Position numbers and translations under genes: made by a program
Notes under the pieces: generated by a model
What the model was told of the DNA's origin: nothing
Databases searched by the model: none
What the model saw: only the letters and a program-made list of their open reading frames with translations
Part shown: positions 38,408-47,246 of the stretch, piece after piece
How positions within the stretch are numbered: the stretch's first letter is position 1
Layout of the letters: each line of letters opens with the position of its first letter
Source of the DNA: Brevinematales bacterium
GTDB lineage: Bacteria; Spirochaetota; Brevinematia; Brevinematales; Thermospiraceae
Assembly: GCA_026417555.1 (NCBI GenBank)
Contig: JAOADA010000003.1
Coordinates: forward strand, 62,001 to 126,000
DNA length: 64,000 bases
Reading direction: 5' to 3'

Positions 38408-40258
38408 CTATATCTTCTCCCCCATCTTGAGAATCACAGCATTGAAACGGGCTGGATCAGGAAGAGGAGTGCCCTCCGCTATCAACGCATAACCAAACAA
38501 AAGATGAGCCAGATCACTCAGCCGCTCATCATTCTCGTTTTCTGCATAGATGGTTTTGAATCGCTTATAGAGGGGGTGGGTGGGATTCACCTCAAGGGTT
38601 CGCCTCTCGTCTCCAAAGGGATACTTGTCCCCCAGGATTTTTCGCACATGCGGACTAAACTCAAATGCCTTGGTTATCACACACGAGGGTGAATGAACAA
38701 GTGTCTTTGAGAACTTCACCTCACGCACATACTCAGAAAGAAGCCCCTGAAGCTTCTCCACTATCGGTTTGTCCTCTTCAGGTATCTCGGAGGGTTTCTC
38801 CTCGGCAGCTTCCTTGTTCAAACAATGAAATTTCTTCCCCTGAAACTCATGGACAGCACTCATCATAAACTCATCAATAGGTTGAGTGAGGAAAAGCACT
38901 TCATAGCCCTTGTCCACAATGCCCTCAAGATAAGGAGAATGCTCAAGGGTCTTTCGAGACTCTCCTGTAAGGTAATAGATGTCCTTTTGATCCTCTTTCA
39001 TCCTCTTCACATACTCCTCAAGGGTAACCAGGTCGTCACCTGCCGAGGACTCAAAAAGAAGAAGCGACAGAAGCCTTTCCTTATTCTCATAATCGGCACC
39101 AATTCCCTCTTTGAGAATCACCCCAAATTCTTGCCAGAACTTCTTGTACTTTTCCCTGTCCTTTTCTTGCATATCGGCAAGGGCATCCAGGACCTTTTTC
39201 ACCAGACGTTTCCGAATCTGGAGAATGGTCTTGTCTTGCTGAAGCATTTCCCGAGAAATATTGAGAGAAAGATCCGGAGAGTCCACCACCCCAGCCACAA
39301 ACCGAAGATAACGAGGAAGCATCAAATCCACATTCTCCTGGATAAGCACTCGCTTTACATATAAATTGACCTTTGGTTCAAAAGACTGATAGAAAATATC
39401 AAAAGGCACCCGACTTGGAATAAAAAGCAGGGCCTGGAATTCCACAGTTCCCTCCCCTTGGAGCGTTATCGTGGCAAGGGGGGCTTCCCAATCATGGGTG
39501 AGATGCTTGTAGAACTCATGGTACTCCTCTTCTGTGACCTCGGAGGATTTTCGCGTCCAGATCGGTTTCATGGAGTTCAGGATTTCATCACCCTCTTTCT
39601 TTTCCTTGTTCTCTTCTCTCACAACCTTCATCTTGATAGGGTAAGCAATAAAATCCGAATACCGCTTGACTATCCGCCGAAGAACATGCTCAGCTGTGAA
39701 ATCTTCGATCCCATTCTCCTCATCCACAGGTTTGAGGTGAATCACTATCCGTGTCCCTATCGTATCCTTTTCAATGGGCTCAATGGTAAACTCACCTTTG
39801 CCATCAGAAACCCAATGGTATCCTGAAGACTCCCCCGCTTTTCTGGTGAAAACCTCTACCTTGTCAGCCACCATAAACACAGAGTAAAACCCCACCCCAA
39901 ACTGCCCAATGAGTTCTGAAGAAGGGGCATGTTTTTCCTTCATTTGCTGAAGAAATTCTTTCGTTCCTGAACGGGCAATCGTCCCAAGATTGTTGACGAG
40001 CTCATCATGATTCATGCCAATTCCCGTATCTTCAAGAGTCAGTGTACGTGTATCTTTGTCCGGAATAAGACGGATTTCAAAAACATGCCCCTCTGGCACC
40101 AGCTCTTTGTGGGTCAGAGAAAGAATCCGAAGTTTGTCGAGGGCATCTGAGGCGTTTGAGATTAGCTCACGGAGGAAAACCTCCTTCTGCGAATAGATAG
40201 CATGAACCATGAGATTAAGAAGCTCACGACTCTCTGCCTGAAACTGATATCGCTCCAT
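38408..40258 (-). CDS. htpG: Molecular chaperone HtpG (Hsp90)
   Basis: HtpG is the bacterial Hsp90, an ATP-driven chaperone. The N-terminal GHKL ATPase has SNASDALDKLR, DTGIGM and GQFGVGFYSVFMVADKVEV; the middle domain has the catalytic Arg loop region YLRFVAGVVDSPDLSLNISREMLQ; the C-terminal dimerisation domain ends near residue 616. I start at 40258 (ERYQFQAESREL) because GGGAG lies six bases upstream, whereas the ATG two codons earlier abuts that site. It has its own promoter and terminator. Confidence 0.96.
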   Translation of the reverse strand: MERYQFQAESRELLNLMVHAIYSQKEVFLRELISNASDALDKLRILSLTHKELVPEGHVFEIRLIPDKDTRTLTLEDTGIGMNHDELVNNLGTIARSGTKEFLQQMKEKHAPSSELIGQFGVGFYSVFMVADKVEVFTRKAGESSGYHWVSDGKGEFTIEPIEKDTIGTRIVIHLKPVDEENGIEDFTAEHVLRRIVKRYSDFIAYPIKMKVVREENKEKKEGDEILNSMKPIWTRKSSEVTEEEYHEFYKHLTHDWEAPLATITLQGEGTVEFQALLFIPSRVPFDIFYQSFEPKVNLYVKRVLIQENVDLMLPRYLRFVAGVVDSPDLSLNISREMLQQDKTILQIRKRLVKKVLDALADMQEKDREKYKKFWQEFGVILKEGIGADYENKERLLSLLLFESSAGDDLVTLEEYVKRMKEDQKDIYYLTGESRKTLEHSPYLEGIVDKGYEVLFLTQPIDEFMMSAVHEFQGKKFHCLNKEAAEEKPSEIPEEDKPIVEKLQGLLSEYVREVKFSKTLVHSPSCVITKAFEFSPHVRKILGDKYPFGDERRTLEVNPTHPLYKRFKTIYAENENDERLSDLAHLLFGYALIAEGTPLPDPARFNAVILKMGEKI

Positions 40259-40293
40259 CGTCATCTCCCTTTCCTTAAAGGTTTTTTGTATTA

Positions 40294-40323
40294 AATATAC
40301 ACAAAAAGAAGAAAAAAAGTCAA
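40294..40323 (-). promoter_or_regulatory. Sigma-70-type promoter for htpG
   Basis: On the minus strand TTGACT (40323-40318) and TATATT (40299-40294) are 18 bp apart. The perfect palindrome GTCAATTGAC (40319-40328) covers the -35 box. No CIRCE element is seen. Confidence 0.6.
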
Positions 40324-40390
40324 TTGACACTTTCTCACCTTTTCACCAGAGAAAATCCGCTCTTTTTCAGAGGACTATAGCCAAAACCTA

Positions 40391-40419
40391 TTGACAAAAA
40401 CACTCGCCACCCATAGGAT
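40391..40419 (+). promoter_or_regulatory. Sigma-70-type promoter for the barrel pair
   Basis: TTGACA (40391-40396) and TAGGAT (40414-40419) are 17 bp apart, 31 bases before the ATG at 40451. Confidence 0.65.
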
Positions 40420-40450
40420 ATATGGGGAATTTCACAAAAGGAGAAGGCCT

Positions 40451-40999
40451 ATGGTAAAACCACGCACAAAAAAATTTTTTGTTTTTTTTCTGGCACTCAC
40501 TATATTGGCCATCAATGAGTCTTGGGGAAAAACCAATTCTCACCATCTTTTAGGACTCCATTGGGGAATAACCACGGGAGGAGGACTTTTCTACAGAAAC
40601 TATGCAAACACAAACTTTGCCTGGCAGGTGAGTTTTTTCCCCATGTATCAACGCCACTTTCTTTCCTCTGATGACGCTTCAAAAAATACTCTCCTGCTCT
40701 TGGTAGGAAATTTTGAACAGTGGTTCTTGCATTTTACACGTTTGCATGCCAGTGGTATGAAAGGGATGCTTTTTCTCTGGGGAGGCGGAAGTCTTGCCTA
40801 TGAGTATACCCAGATTCCTTCAACGGAGACATCTGAAAAGCTTTTCCGATTTACTCTTGGGGGTGGACCAGGTTTTGAGATGGTGTTTTATGAACATTTT
40901 GTTACCACGCTTGCTGTAGGGTACGCGACCACCTTCGATACAAAGAAAGAGGTTATGATGGGTTTCACCTTTGAAGTCTCTGCTGGTTACAAATTCTAA
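40451..40999 (+). CDS. Putative outer-membrane beta-barrel protein (paralogue 1)
   Basis: A 182-residue exported protein with signal FVFFLALTILAINESWG. The mature part alternates Gly and aromatic residues in amphipathic strands and ends in VSAGYKF, the C-terminal Phe expected of outer-membrane barrels. No family is recognised. AAAGGAGA precedes the ATG. A related gene follows 12 bases later; both share a block of the form G-x-H-Y/W-G-x-x-x-G-x-G-L-x-Y near the start of the mature protein and a central FLWGG motif. Confidence 0.7.
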   Translation: MVKPRTKKFFVFFLALTILAINESWGKTNSHHLLGLHWGITTGGGLFYRNYANTNFAWQVSFFPMYQRHFLSSDDASKNTLLLLVGNFEQWFLHFTRLHASGMKGMLFLWGGGSLAYEYTQIPSTETSEKLFRFTLGGGPGFEMVFYEHFVTTLAVGYATTFDTKKEVMMGFTFEVSAGYKF

Positions 41000-41011
41000 G
41001 GAGGAAAGACT

Positions 41012-41620
41012 ATGAGATATATCCTCTCTTCTTTGGTAGAAGTTCTCCTTGTAACAGGGATATTTTTTGGCCAAGAGAGTGGGCAAGAAACGCTGAATGA
41101 ACCTCAAACCAACACTCATGAGAAACCCCTCATGGGAGAGACCAACCTTCACCCTTCTTTTTCCCCTCCTGTAGAAAGGGAAACCTACCGTCACATGATA
41201 GGGGCTCACTATGGAACAGCCTCGGGAGCAGGGCTTTGTTACAAGCACTACTTCTCTGGCCCCCATGCTTTGCAAATATCCCTCGTTCCCTTCTATCTCT
41301 CCGGAGAAAACACCCCAGGCCAAGGATTTGTCATTGGTGGTATTTTTGGTCAGTGGTTTCTCGATAATTTTTCCCATCCTCTCACTAGTTTGATTGCAAA
41401 ATTTTTCCTCTGGGGTGGAATAAAAGGAGGCGTGTACTTTGGAGGCTCCTTTGATTATGAGATTGGTGGAGGAGGAGGGATTGGACTTGAGAGCTACGCT
41501 ATCCACAATATCGTCTTCACCATGTCCGTAGGATATTTCTTTCAGATAACCTCTTTTTCCCAATGTGTGAATTTCCCCTTTCCCTTGGGAAGTGAATGGA
41601 CTATTGGTTATCGTTTCTAA
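41012..41620 (+). CDS. Putative outer-membrane beta-barrel protein (paralogue 2)
   Basis: A 202-residue exported protein with signal SSLVEVLLVTGIFFG and about 40 residues of polar linker before the barrel-like part. It shares with its upstream neighbour the blocks GAHYGTASGAGLCYKHY, GQWFL and FLWGGIKGG, and ends in WTIGYRF with C-terminal Phe. The pair arose by tandem duplication and then diverged. It is cotranscribed with paralogue 1 and closed by a strong terminator. Function unknown. Confidence 0.7.
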   Translation: MRYILSSLVEVLLVTGIFFGQESGQETLNEPQTNTHEKPLMGETNLHPSFSPPVERETYRHMIGAHYGTASGAGLCYKHYFSGPHALQISLVPFYLSGENTPGQGFVIGGIFGQWFLDNFSHPLTSLIAKFFLWGGIKGGVYFGGSFDYEIGGGGGIGLESYAIHNIVFTMSVGYFFQITSFSQCVNFPFPLGSEWTIGYRF

Positions 41621-41630
41621 CCCGACAGAA

Positions 41631-41663
41631 AAAAACAGCCACCCTTTTGGGTGGCTGTTTTCT
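41631..41663. terminator. Bidirectional rho-independent terminator
   Basis: A perfect 12-bp stem (41633-41644 with 41649-41660) with loop TTTT has A and T flanks that work in both directions, ending both the barrel pair and the glutamate synthase cluster. Confidence 0.92.
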
Positions 41664-42960
41664 ATTCTTTTGCCAAAAGCTCTTTAAAGGGTTTTCCATA
41701 CACAAAAGATCGATAACTCTTTGGAAGATCTACAAATGAGAAATCACGTCGAAGGAGTTTGTCTTTGTATTTTGACACAGGAACATCTTCATAGATAAGC
41801 CCTTTCACAATACCTGCTCGTGTGATATCATTCACAAACACCGCCCCCATAATACGGTTGTCTTTGATGACAAATTTACGATAGGTTACCCCATCATCGT
41901 ACAGTTTTTCTAAAATCTCGTACTCAGAGGGATTTTGTGGGTTTGTTTCCCCATAAGAGATAGTGTAGAGATCCTCAAAGTACAGAGAATTCATAGGAAT
42001 AGAGCCATCATATTCAAGGGGTTTCCCTACCATGGAAAGCCCTGCAAAATACCCCATCTTACGAGCCACCGGCCAGATGGCAATCACCATGTTCTCCTTG
42101 GTAAGAAAATTGTACCCTTTTGCTACATCTCCAGCCGCATAGATATCACGAAGATTGGTCTGCATGTAGCGGTTGACCTCAATACCACGGTTCACCGTGA
42201 TCCCCGCATCCTCGGCAAGCTTGCTCTCTGGAGTTACTCCAATAGAAATGTACACAAGATCCGTGTCAATCACCTCTCCTGTCGAGAGTTTCACCTGACG
42301 AACTCTGGTATCACCAAGAATCTCCGTCACACTTGCATTGGTATAAATACGAACGCCATGCTTCTGCATTTTCTCTGCCATGAGACGGGAGCTCACCGGA
42401 TCCAGGGCACGCCCGAGAATGATGGGAGCAAGTTCGACCATAACCACCTCTACACCGAGATGCACGAGGGCTTCTGTAGCCTTGAGTCCAATCAACCCTC
42501 CTCCAATCACAACAGCTCGTCTGGCTCCCCTTTCCAGCACTTGCTGGCGCATCTTTTTTGCCTCATCCAGGGTGAAAAAGTGCATCACTCCCTCAAGCTC
42601 TTTTCCTGGCATGGGGGGACTGATGGGTTTTCCTCCTGTATTGATGAGGAGGTATTCGTAACCTATTTCCTCCCCAGTAGCAAGTTTTACCGTCTTGGAT
42701 TTCGCATTGATAGCGACAACCTCAGCTCCTGTCCGCACTGTCACCTTTTTCAAGGTGCTATAGACACTGCCCCGGTAAAAAATTCCCTCTTCGTCAATCT
42801 TACCCATGGCATAGTCTACAATGGCTGGGCGACCATAAGCCACATACGGTTCCTTTGTGAGGGCCAAAATAGTCCCATCCTTATCGTACTGGCGAATGGC
42901 CTCTATCATGCCAATCGCCCCAGCCGAATATCCTATCGTCAAATATCGTGCTTTTGTCAT
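41662..42960 (-). CDS. FAD/NAD(P)-dependent oxidoreductase of the glutamate synthase cluster
   Basis: A 432-residue two-dinucleotide-fold flavoprotein of the NADH oxidase / nitrite reductase N-terminal type. The FAD site (LTIGYSAGAIGMIEAI) is at the N-terminus, the NAD(P) site VVIGGGLIGLKATEAL is about residues 147-162, and YAAGDVAKG is the second FAD contact. As the last gene of the split glutamate synthase cluster it most likely passes electrons from NAD(P)H to the ferredoxin-like subunit and on to the synthase; this is inferred from position. The gene begins 12 bases after the ferredoxin gene. Confidence 0.85.
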   Translation of the reverse strand: MTKARYLTIGYSAGAIGMIEAIRQYDKDGTILALTKEPYVAYGRPAIVDYAMGKIDEEGIFYRGSVYSTLKKVTVRTGAEVVAINAKSKTVKLATGEEIGYEYLLINTGGKPISPPMPGKELEGVMHFFTLDEAKKMRQQVLERGARRAVVIGGGLIGLKATEALVHLGVEVVMVELAPIILGRALDPVSSRLMAEKMQKHGVRIYTNASVTEILGDTRVRQVKLSTGEVIDTDLVYISIGVTPESKLAEDAGITVNRGIEVNRYMQTNLRDIYAAGDVAKGYNFLTKENMVIAIWPVARKMGYFAGLSMVGKPLEYDGSIPMNSLYFEDLYTISYGETNPQNPSEYEILEKLYDDGVTYRKFVIKDNRIMGAVFVNDITRAGIVKGLIYEDVPVSKYKDKLLRRDFSFVDLPKSYRSFVYGKPFKELLAKE

Positions 42961-42972
42961 AGTCCTGTCTCC

Positions 42973-43503
42973 TTAATCGATAAGGTTGAGGTCTTCACCA
43001 GCGGTGTACTCGTGATACGATCCTCGGAGGGGGGATTCCTTAGGAAGCTCGGCATCCCTATCCTCATAGACCAGGGCATCATTGGGACAGGCCTGAACAC
43101 ATGCCGGCCCCTCGGCTCTTCCCTCACAGAGATCACATTTGTCAGAGACTCGAAGCCCCAAATCCTGATCCACCCGAGTAGTAATAGATCCTTGGGGACA
43201 AGCCATGATACACATCCAACATCCAATACAACGGTTCTGTTCCACCTTTACAAGCCCCGTCTCTTCGTACCGCCACATGGCTCCCACAGGACATGCCTCC
43301 ACACACTCGGCATGCTCACAGATACGACAGTTCGCTGAAAAAGAAAGCGGTCCTCGCATCTGAACTTCTATCTTGGAGTTTACTTTGGGTTTCTCTGAGA
43401 AAGCTACAAAAATATTTTTCGAGTTGGAATGCTCAAGGATACAGGCAACCTCACAGAGGTGGCAGGCCACACAGTATTCTTCTCTTGGATAGACTCTTTT
43501 CAC
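42973..43503 (-). CDS. 4Fe-4S ferredoxin-type electron transfer protein
   Basis: A 176-residue protein with four Cys clusters: CVACHLCEVAC near the start, CRICEHAECVEACP, CIGCWMCIMACP and CDLCEGRAEGPACVQACP. This resembles the iron-sulphur subunits of the HycB/DmsB kind. It starts at a GTG with GAGGAGGA upstream; a longer version would overlap the synthase gene and lacks a ribosome binding site. It lies between the synthase and the flavoprotein, so it probably relays electrons between them. Confidence 0.88.
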   Translation of the reverse strand: MKRVYPREEYCVACHLCEVACILEHSNSKNIFVAFSEKPKVNSKIEVQMRGPLSFSANCRICEHAECVEACPVGAMWRYEETGLVKVEQNRCIGCWMCIMACPQGSITTRVDQDLGLRVSDKCDLCEGRAEGPACVQACPNDALVYEDRDAELPKESPLRGSYHEYTAGEDLNLID

Positions 43504-43516
43504 GGCTTCCTCCTCA

Positions 43517-45049
43517 TTACATACCAATACCGGCCATTTTGAGGCCAAGGACTTCCATTTCTTCTTTTGTCATACCTACAGCCCGAAGTCGTTCTCTATT
43601 TCCACGGAGACTCTCAATGGCATTGAGTCCCATACTTCCCAACACCTCTTTCATCTCTATCTGCCATGCTCTGAGCATGTTAGAAACCCGCTCTGTGGCA
43701 ATCTCTGGATTCTGCCGTTTGGCAAGGAAAGGATCGTTGGTTGTAATCCCCCACGCACAGCGTCCCGTATGGCACTGCTGGCACATCGTACACCCCACAG
43801 CAATAAGGGCAGCACTTGCCACATACACCGCATCAGCCCCAAGGGCAATGGCCTTGAGAGCATCGGCGGCACTCCGGATACCACCAGCCGCTACAAGCCC
43901 TACGTTCTCCCGGATACCCTCTTGGCGCAAACGGTCATCGACTACAGCAATGGCAATCTCAATAGGAATACCCGTATGTTCACGAACAATAGTGGGAGTG
44001 GCTCCTGTCCCTCCTCGATACCCATCCACCACAATAACATCTGCTCCAGCTCGAGCAATACCTGAGGCGATAGCCGCGATATTATGCACGGCAGCAACCT
44101 TCACACTCACCGGTTTCTCATAACGAGTGGCCTCTTTGAGAGCATAGATAAGCTGACGAAGATCCTCAATGGAATAAATATCATGATGAGGAGCAGGGGA
44201 GATGGCATCGCTTCCCACAGGGATCATACGGGTCTTGGAGATCTCTTCAAGCACCTTTTCCCCAGGAAGGTGTCCCCCTATACCGGGCTTTGCTCCCTGT
44301 CCAATCTTGATCTCAATCGCTCCCCCCGCTTTGAGATATTCTTCATGGACCCCAAATCGTCCAGACGCCACCTGCACAATGGTATGTGGACCATACTTAT
44401 AAAGGCTTCGATGAAGTCCACCCTCACCTGTACTCCAGAATGTTCCATACGTCTGGGCAGTCGCCGCCAAGGCCTTCTGAACATTGAGATTAATAGATCC
44501 AAACGACATAGGCCCAAAGATGATGGGAATATCCAGCTTCATCAAAGGAGAAAGCTTGGTAGAAAGTGCTACTTTTGAAGCATCTTGAGAAACAGCCACC
44601 TCTCGCCCTCGATTCCCCATATAGGTACGAAGCTCCATAGGCTCACGAAGGGGATCAATTGAGGGATTGGTCACCTGACAAGCATCAAAAAGCATCCTAT
44701 CAAAATACGTGGGCTGGGTAGACATATCATTGCCCATCCCTGTCAGTCCAATAGCCCCTGTTTCTGCATTGAGATAAATATTGCGAATCTCTCGTTTTGT
44801 CCAGTAACCATGTGGACGGAAAGCACTGGGATTAGGCTGAATGGAGATAGCATCGGTAGGGCAATACGCCTCACAACGGTGACACCCCACACACTTGCTG
44901 TGGATAGAATCTATCTTCTCTCTGTCTTGATCCCAAAAATTTGCCTCAAAAGAACACTGCGTCACACACCCTTGGCATTTGATACACCGCTCTTGATCTC
45001 GGACCACACGAAAATCATAAAAATTTGTAACGACTGGCTGATACAACAT
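43517..45049 (-). CDS. Glutamate synthase, FMN/ferredoxin subunit (archaeal-type GltB2)
   Basis: This is the ammonia-plus-2-oxoglutarate to glutamate part of a split glutamate synthase. The N-terminus has two 4Fe-4S motifs (Cys 22, 25, 28, 32 and 53, 56, 59, 63), absent from classical GltB. The FMN-binding barrel carries PMSFGSIN, GEGGLH, KPGIGGHLPGEKV, VDGYRGGTGATP and AAGGIRS, and CTMCQQCHTGRC holds the 3Fe-4S cluster. At 510 residues it corresponds to the central domain of a 1500-residue GltB. The start at 45049 follows AAAGGAGGA. Confidence 0.93.
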   Translation of the reverse strand: MLYQPVVTNFYDFRVVRDQERCIKCQGCVTQCSFEANFWDQDREKIDSIHSKCVGCHRCEAYCPTDAISIQPNPSAFRPHGYWTKREIRNIYLNAETGAIGLTGMGNDMSTQPTYFDRMLFDACQVTNPSIDPLREPMELRTYMGNRGREVAVSQDASKVALSTKLSPLMKLDIPIIFGPMSFGSINLNVQKALAATAQTYGTFWSTGEGGLHRSLYKYGPHTIVQVASGRFGVHEEYLKAGGAIEIKIGQGAKPGIGGHLPGEKVLEEISKTRMIPVGSDAISPAPHHDIYSIEDLRQLIYALKEATRYEKPVSVKVAAVHNIAAIASGIARAGADVIVVDGYRGGTGATPTIVREHTGIPIEIAIAVVDDRLRQEGIRENVGLVAAGGIRSAADALKAIALGADAVYVASAALIAVGCTMCQQCHTGRCAWGITTNDPFLAKRQNPEIATERVSNMLRAWQIEMKEVLGSMGLNAIESLRGNRERLRAVGMTKEEMEVLGLKMAGIGM

Positions 45050-45066
45050 GCCTTTCCTCCTTTGCC

Positions 45067-45897
45067 TTAGCGATCCCGCACTGACCGGGTAAATGGATAC
45101 CCATTATCCTCATACGAGGAGGGCACCAGTTGTTTCCGGTTGGTCAGGGTATGCCACCCCGGCACATAATGCTTCCCATACGGACGTTTACTCACCGGGA
45201 TAAGTTTGGTAAACGGCACCTTCATAATCTCTTTCATATCATAACCAAACTCTTTGCAAAAATTCTCAAGTAAAGGCCTAAGAATTTTCTCATCTTCACT
45301 ATCAAGTTCAAAAGGTTTGGCTTCCTTTCCAAGGGTTGTAGGGTCCACCTTCCCACGGATGTAGATTCTCCCCCCATGCATACCGGTCGAAAGATAGTCC
45401 CCCGTCAGGGGTTGCCCCTTCTCAGCGGTCAGCCCCAAAAGCACCAAGATCCCACCGGCCATATACTCACCAAAGAAATCTCCGGCACATCCCCCAATAA
45501 CAGCCTTTGGGACAAAATCCATATATTCTTTCATATGGATACCAACACGATACCCCACATCTCCCTTGATGTATACCTCGCCCCCACGCATCCCATAAAA
45601 AAGCACATCCCCAGCATCACCATGAATAAAGATTTTGCCCGCATTCATCGTATTCCCTACCCCATCCTGAGCGTTTCCATACACCCGAATGGTAGGCCCA
45701 TTCATAAAGGCAGCCAAATCATTGCCTGGCGTTCCATGAACCTCAATAAGAACATCCTCACCCCGCAAGCCATCCCCAATGAAACGCTGACCAAGCACAT
45801 TCTCAAGACGAAAATGTTTCTCTCCCTTCTGGATGGCCTCATAGATTTGCGTATTGAGCTCCCTATAATGGAGGTTTCTCGCATCTATCACTTTCAT
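45067..45897 (-). CDS. Glutamate synthase, GXGXG-domain subunit (archaeal-type GltB3)
   Basis: A 276-residue protein with the right-handed beta-helix GXGXG domain that forms the C-terminus of classical GltB: repeats such as GNTMNAGKIFIHGDAGDVLFYGMRGGEVYIKGDVGYRVG and AGGILVLLG. It links the amidotransferase and FMN sites and is essential for assembly; here it is a separate subunit. The start at 45897 follows AAGGAGA and lies 10 bases after the amidotransferase gene. Confidence 0.9.
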   Translation of the reverse strand: MKVIDARNLHYRELNTQIYEAIQKGEKHFRLENVLGQRFIGDGLRGEDVLIEVHGTPGNDLAAFMNGPTIRVYGNAQDGVGNTMNAGKIFIHGDAGDVLFYGMRGGEVYIKGDVGYRVGIHMKEYMDFVPKAVIGGCAGDFFGEYMAGGILVLLGLTAEKGQPLTGDYLSTGMHGGRIYIRGKVDPTTLGKEAKPFELDSEDEKILRPLLENFCKEFGYDMKEIMKVPFTKLIPVSKRPYGKHYVPGWHTLTNRKQLVPSSYEDNGYPFTRSVRDR

Positions 45898-45907
45898 GGC
45901 TTTCTCC

Positions 45908-47011
45908 TTATTCTTCATAACCCTTGAGAAAGGCAAACACTGGCTCTCCAGCCCGAGGATGCCATACCCTATCAAGATCCGGCTGAATCAGACGGATAGA
46001 AGACTCCTCACTTGAGACATACACTGAGTCTCCCTTGTACCCTACAACCATCGGACGAAGCTTTCCACGATCAGCAATAGCCATAAACCCACCCTCAAAA
46101 CCAATAATAAAAGCAAAAGGCCCATTGAAAAGAAGCCCTCCATACGAAGACCGCAAACGGATATGAAGCTCCTTCTCCTCCGGAGAGAGTTTGTCAACAT
46201 CCTTCCAAAAACGAGAAGCAAAGACCGCGGCCACGGCCTTCCAGGGAAGCTTATGACGACGCCGAAGAAGATCAACTCCATACGCTACTACTTCCGTATC
46301 TGTTCTCATTGAACACTCATAACCAAAACTCTCAAGGTAACGTCGGTTAATCCCATACGAAGAAATCTCTCCATTATGCACCACTGAATAATTGAGCATG
46401 GTAAAGGGGTGTGCTCCTCCCCACCACCCTGGAGTGTTTGTCGGAAACCGGCTATGAGCAATCCAGGTATGGGCTTTGTACTCATCAAGACGGAAAAAAT
46501 CCCCAATATCATGGGCTTCTCCCACACCCTTGAATGCCCCCATGTTTTTCCCACTGGAAAGCACAAAAGCCCCATCGATGTATTTGTTGATATAGATCAC
46601 CTTTTCTCGCACATAATCATCCGGCTCCTGGAACTGAAGATAGGTTTCAGGAATCTTACAAAAATAGCGGTAGAAAAGAGGGGGATTTTTGATAAACTTG
46701 TTTGGACGGGTTGGAATCTGCTCCTCAAGATCTACAGCAAACGTGCTCTTGATAAACGCTTCCGTCTGCTTCCGTGCCTCTGTGTTGTCATACATCATGT
46801 GGATAGCATAGTGGTCTTTGTAGGAGTCGTAGAGTCCATACACAGCAAACCCTCCTCCAAGACCATTACCACGTTCCCGCATATGCTCAATCGCCCGGAT
46901 AATGTTATTTCCATCTTCCTTGCGGCCATCTCGGTGAATAAACCCAATGAGACCACAACCCGATGTGTCTTTTTCCCCGTAGGGTATAACATCCTCATAG
47001 GTATAGGGCAT
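45908..47011 (-). CDS. Glutamate synthase, class II glutamine amidotransferase subunit (GltB1)
   Basis: A 367-residue Ntn-type amidotransferase that releases ammonia from glutamine for the synthase subunit. The nucleophile is probably Cys19 in DTSGCGLIGF; it would have to be exposed by removal of 18 residues, unlike forms beginning Met-Cys. Family blocks are RGNGLGGGFAVYGLY, WIAHSRFPTNTPGWWGGAHPF, VHNGEISSYG and RTDTEVVAYG. First gene of the cluster, divergent from icd; TAAGGAGAAG precedes the ATG. Confidence 0.9.
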   Translation of the reverse strand: MPYTYEDVIPYGEKDTSGCGLIGFIHRDGRKEDGNNIIRAIEHMRERGNGLGGGFAVYGLYDSYKDHYAIHMMYDNTEARKQTEAFIKSTFAVDLEEQIPTRPNKFIKNPPLFYRYFCKIPETYLQFQEPDDYVREKVIYINKYIDGAFVLSSGKNMGAFKGVGEAHDIGDFFRLDEYKAHTWIAHSRFPTNTPGWWGGAHPFTMLNYSVVHNGEISSYGINRRYLESFGYECSMRTDTEVVAYGVDLLRRRHKLPWKAVAAVFASRFWKDVDKLSPEEKELHIRLRSSYGGLLFNGPFAFIIGFEGGFMAIADRGKLRPMVVGYKGDSVYVSSEESSIRLIQPDLDRVWHPRAGEPVFAFLKGYEE

Positions 47012-47246
47012 AGAACCTTCTCCTTACCTTTGGAAATGAAAGGATATACAGGATAAGGAAGAAAAAAAAATCTTGCAAATTTTTTGAGGTGTTTCTTCAA
47101 AAAGAAGCAAAAAATCTCTCCCCATACCTCCACCTGAGAGGGACCTTTTCCCTGGGATTCACGCTTTCCCCTTTTATCCCCTTTTTTGTTGCAAAAAATC
47201 CCTTTTTGCTTCATCATATATCGCACTTTTTCTATGGAGGACATCA

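Noticed and set aside
40319-40329. Second, plus-strand promoter from the TTGACA in GTCAATTGAC
   Set aside because: No -10 box at 16-18 bp downstream; the palindrome is noted only as a possible operator for htpG.
41935-43338. 467-codon plus-strand open frame
   Set aside because: It is antisense to the FAD oxidoreductase and ferredoxin genes, both with clear motifs; it has no ribosome binding site or family resemblance.
47012-47246. Riboswitch upstream of gltB or icd
   Set aside because: A purine-rich stretch and a weak hairpin are present, but they match no riboswitch core I know (glnA, TPP, SAM and glycine checked by eye).
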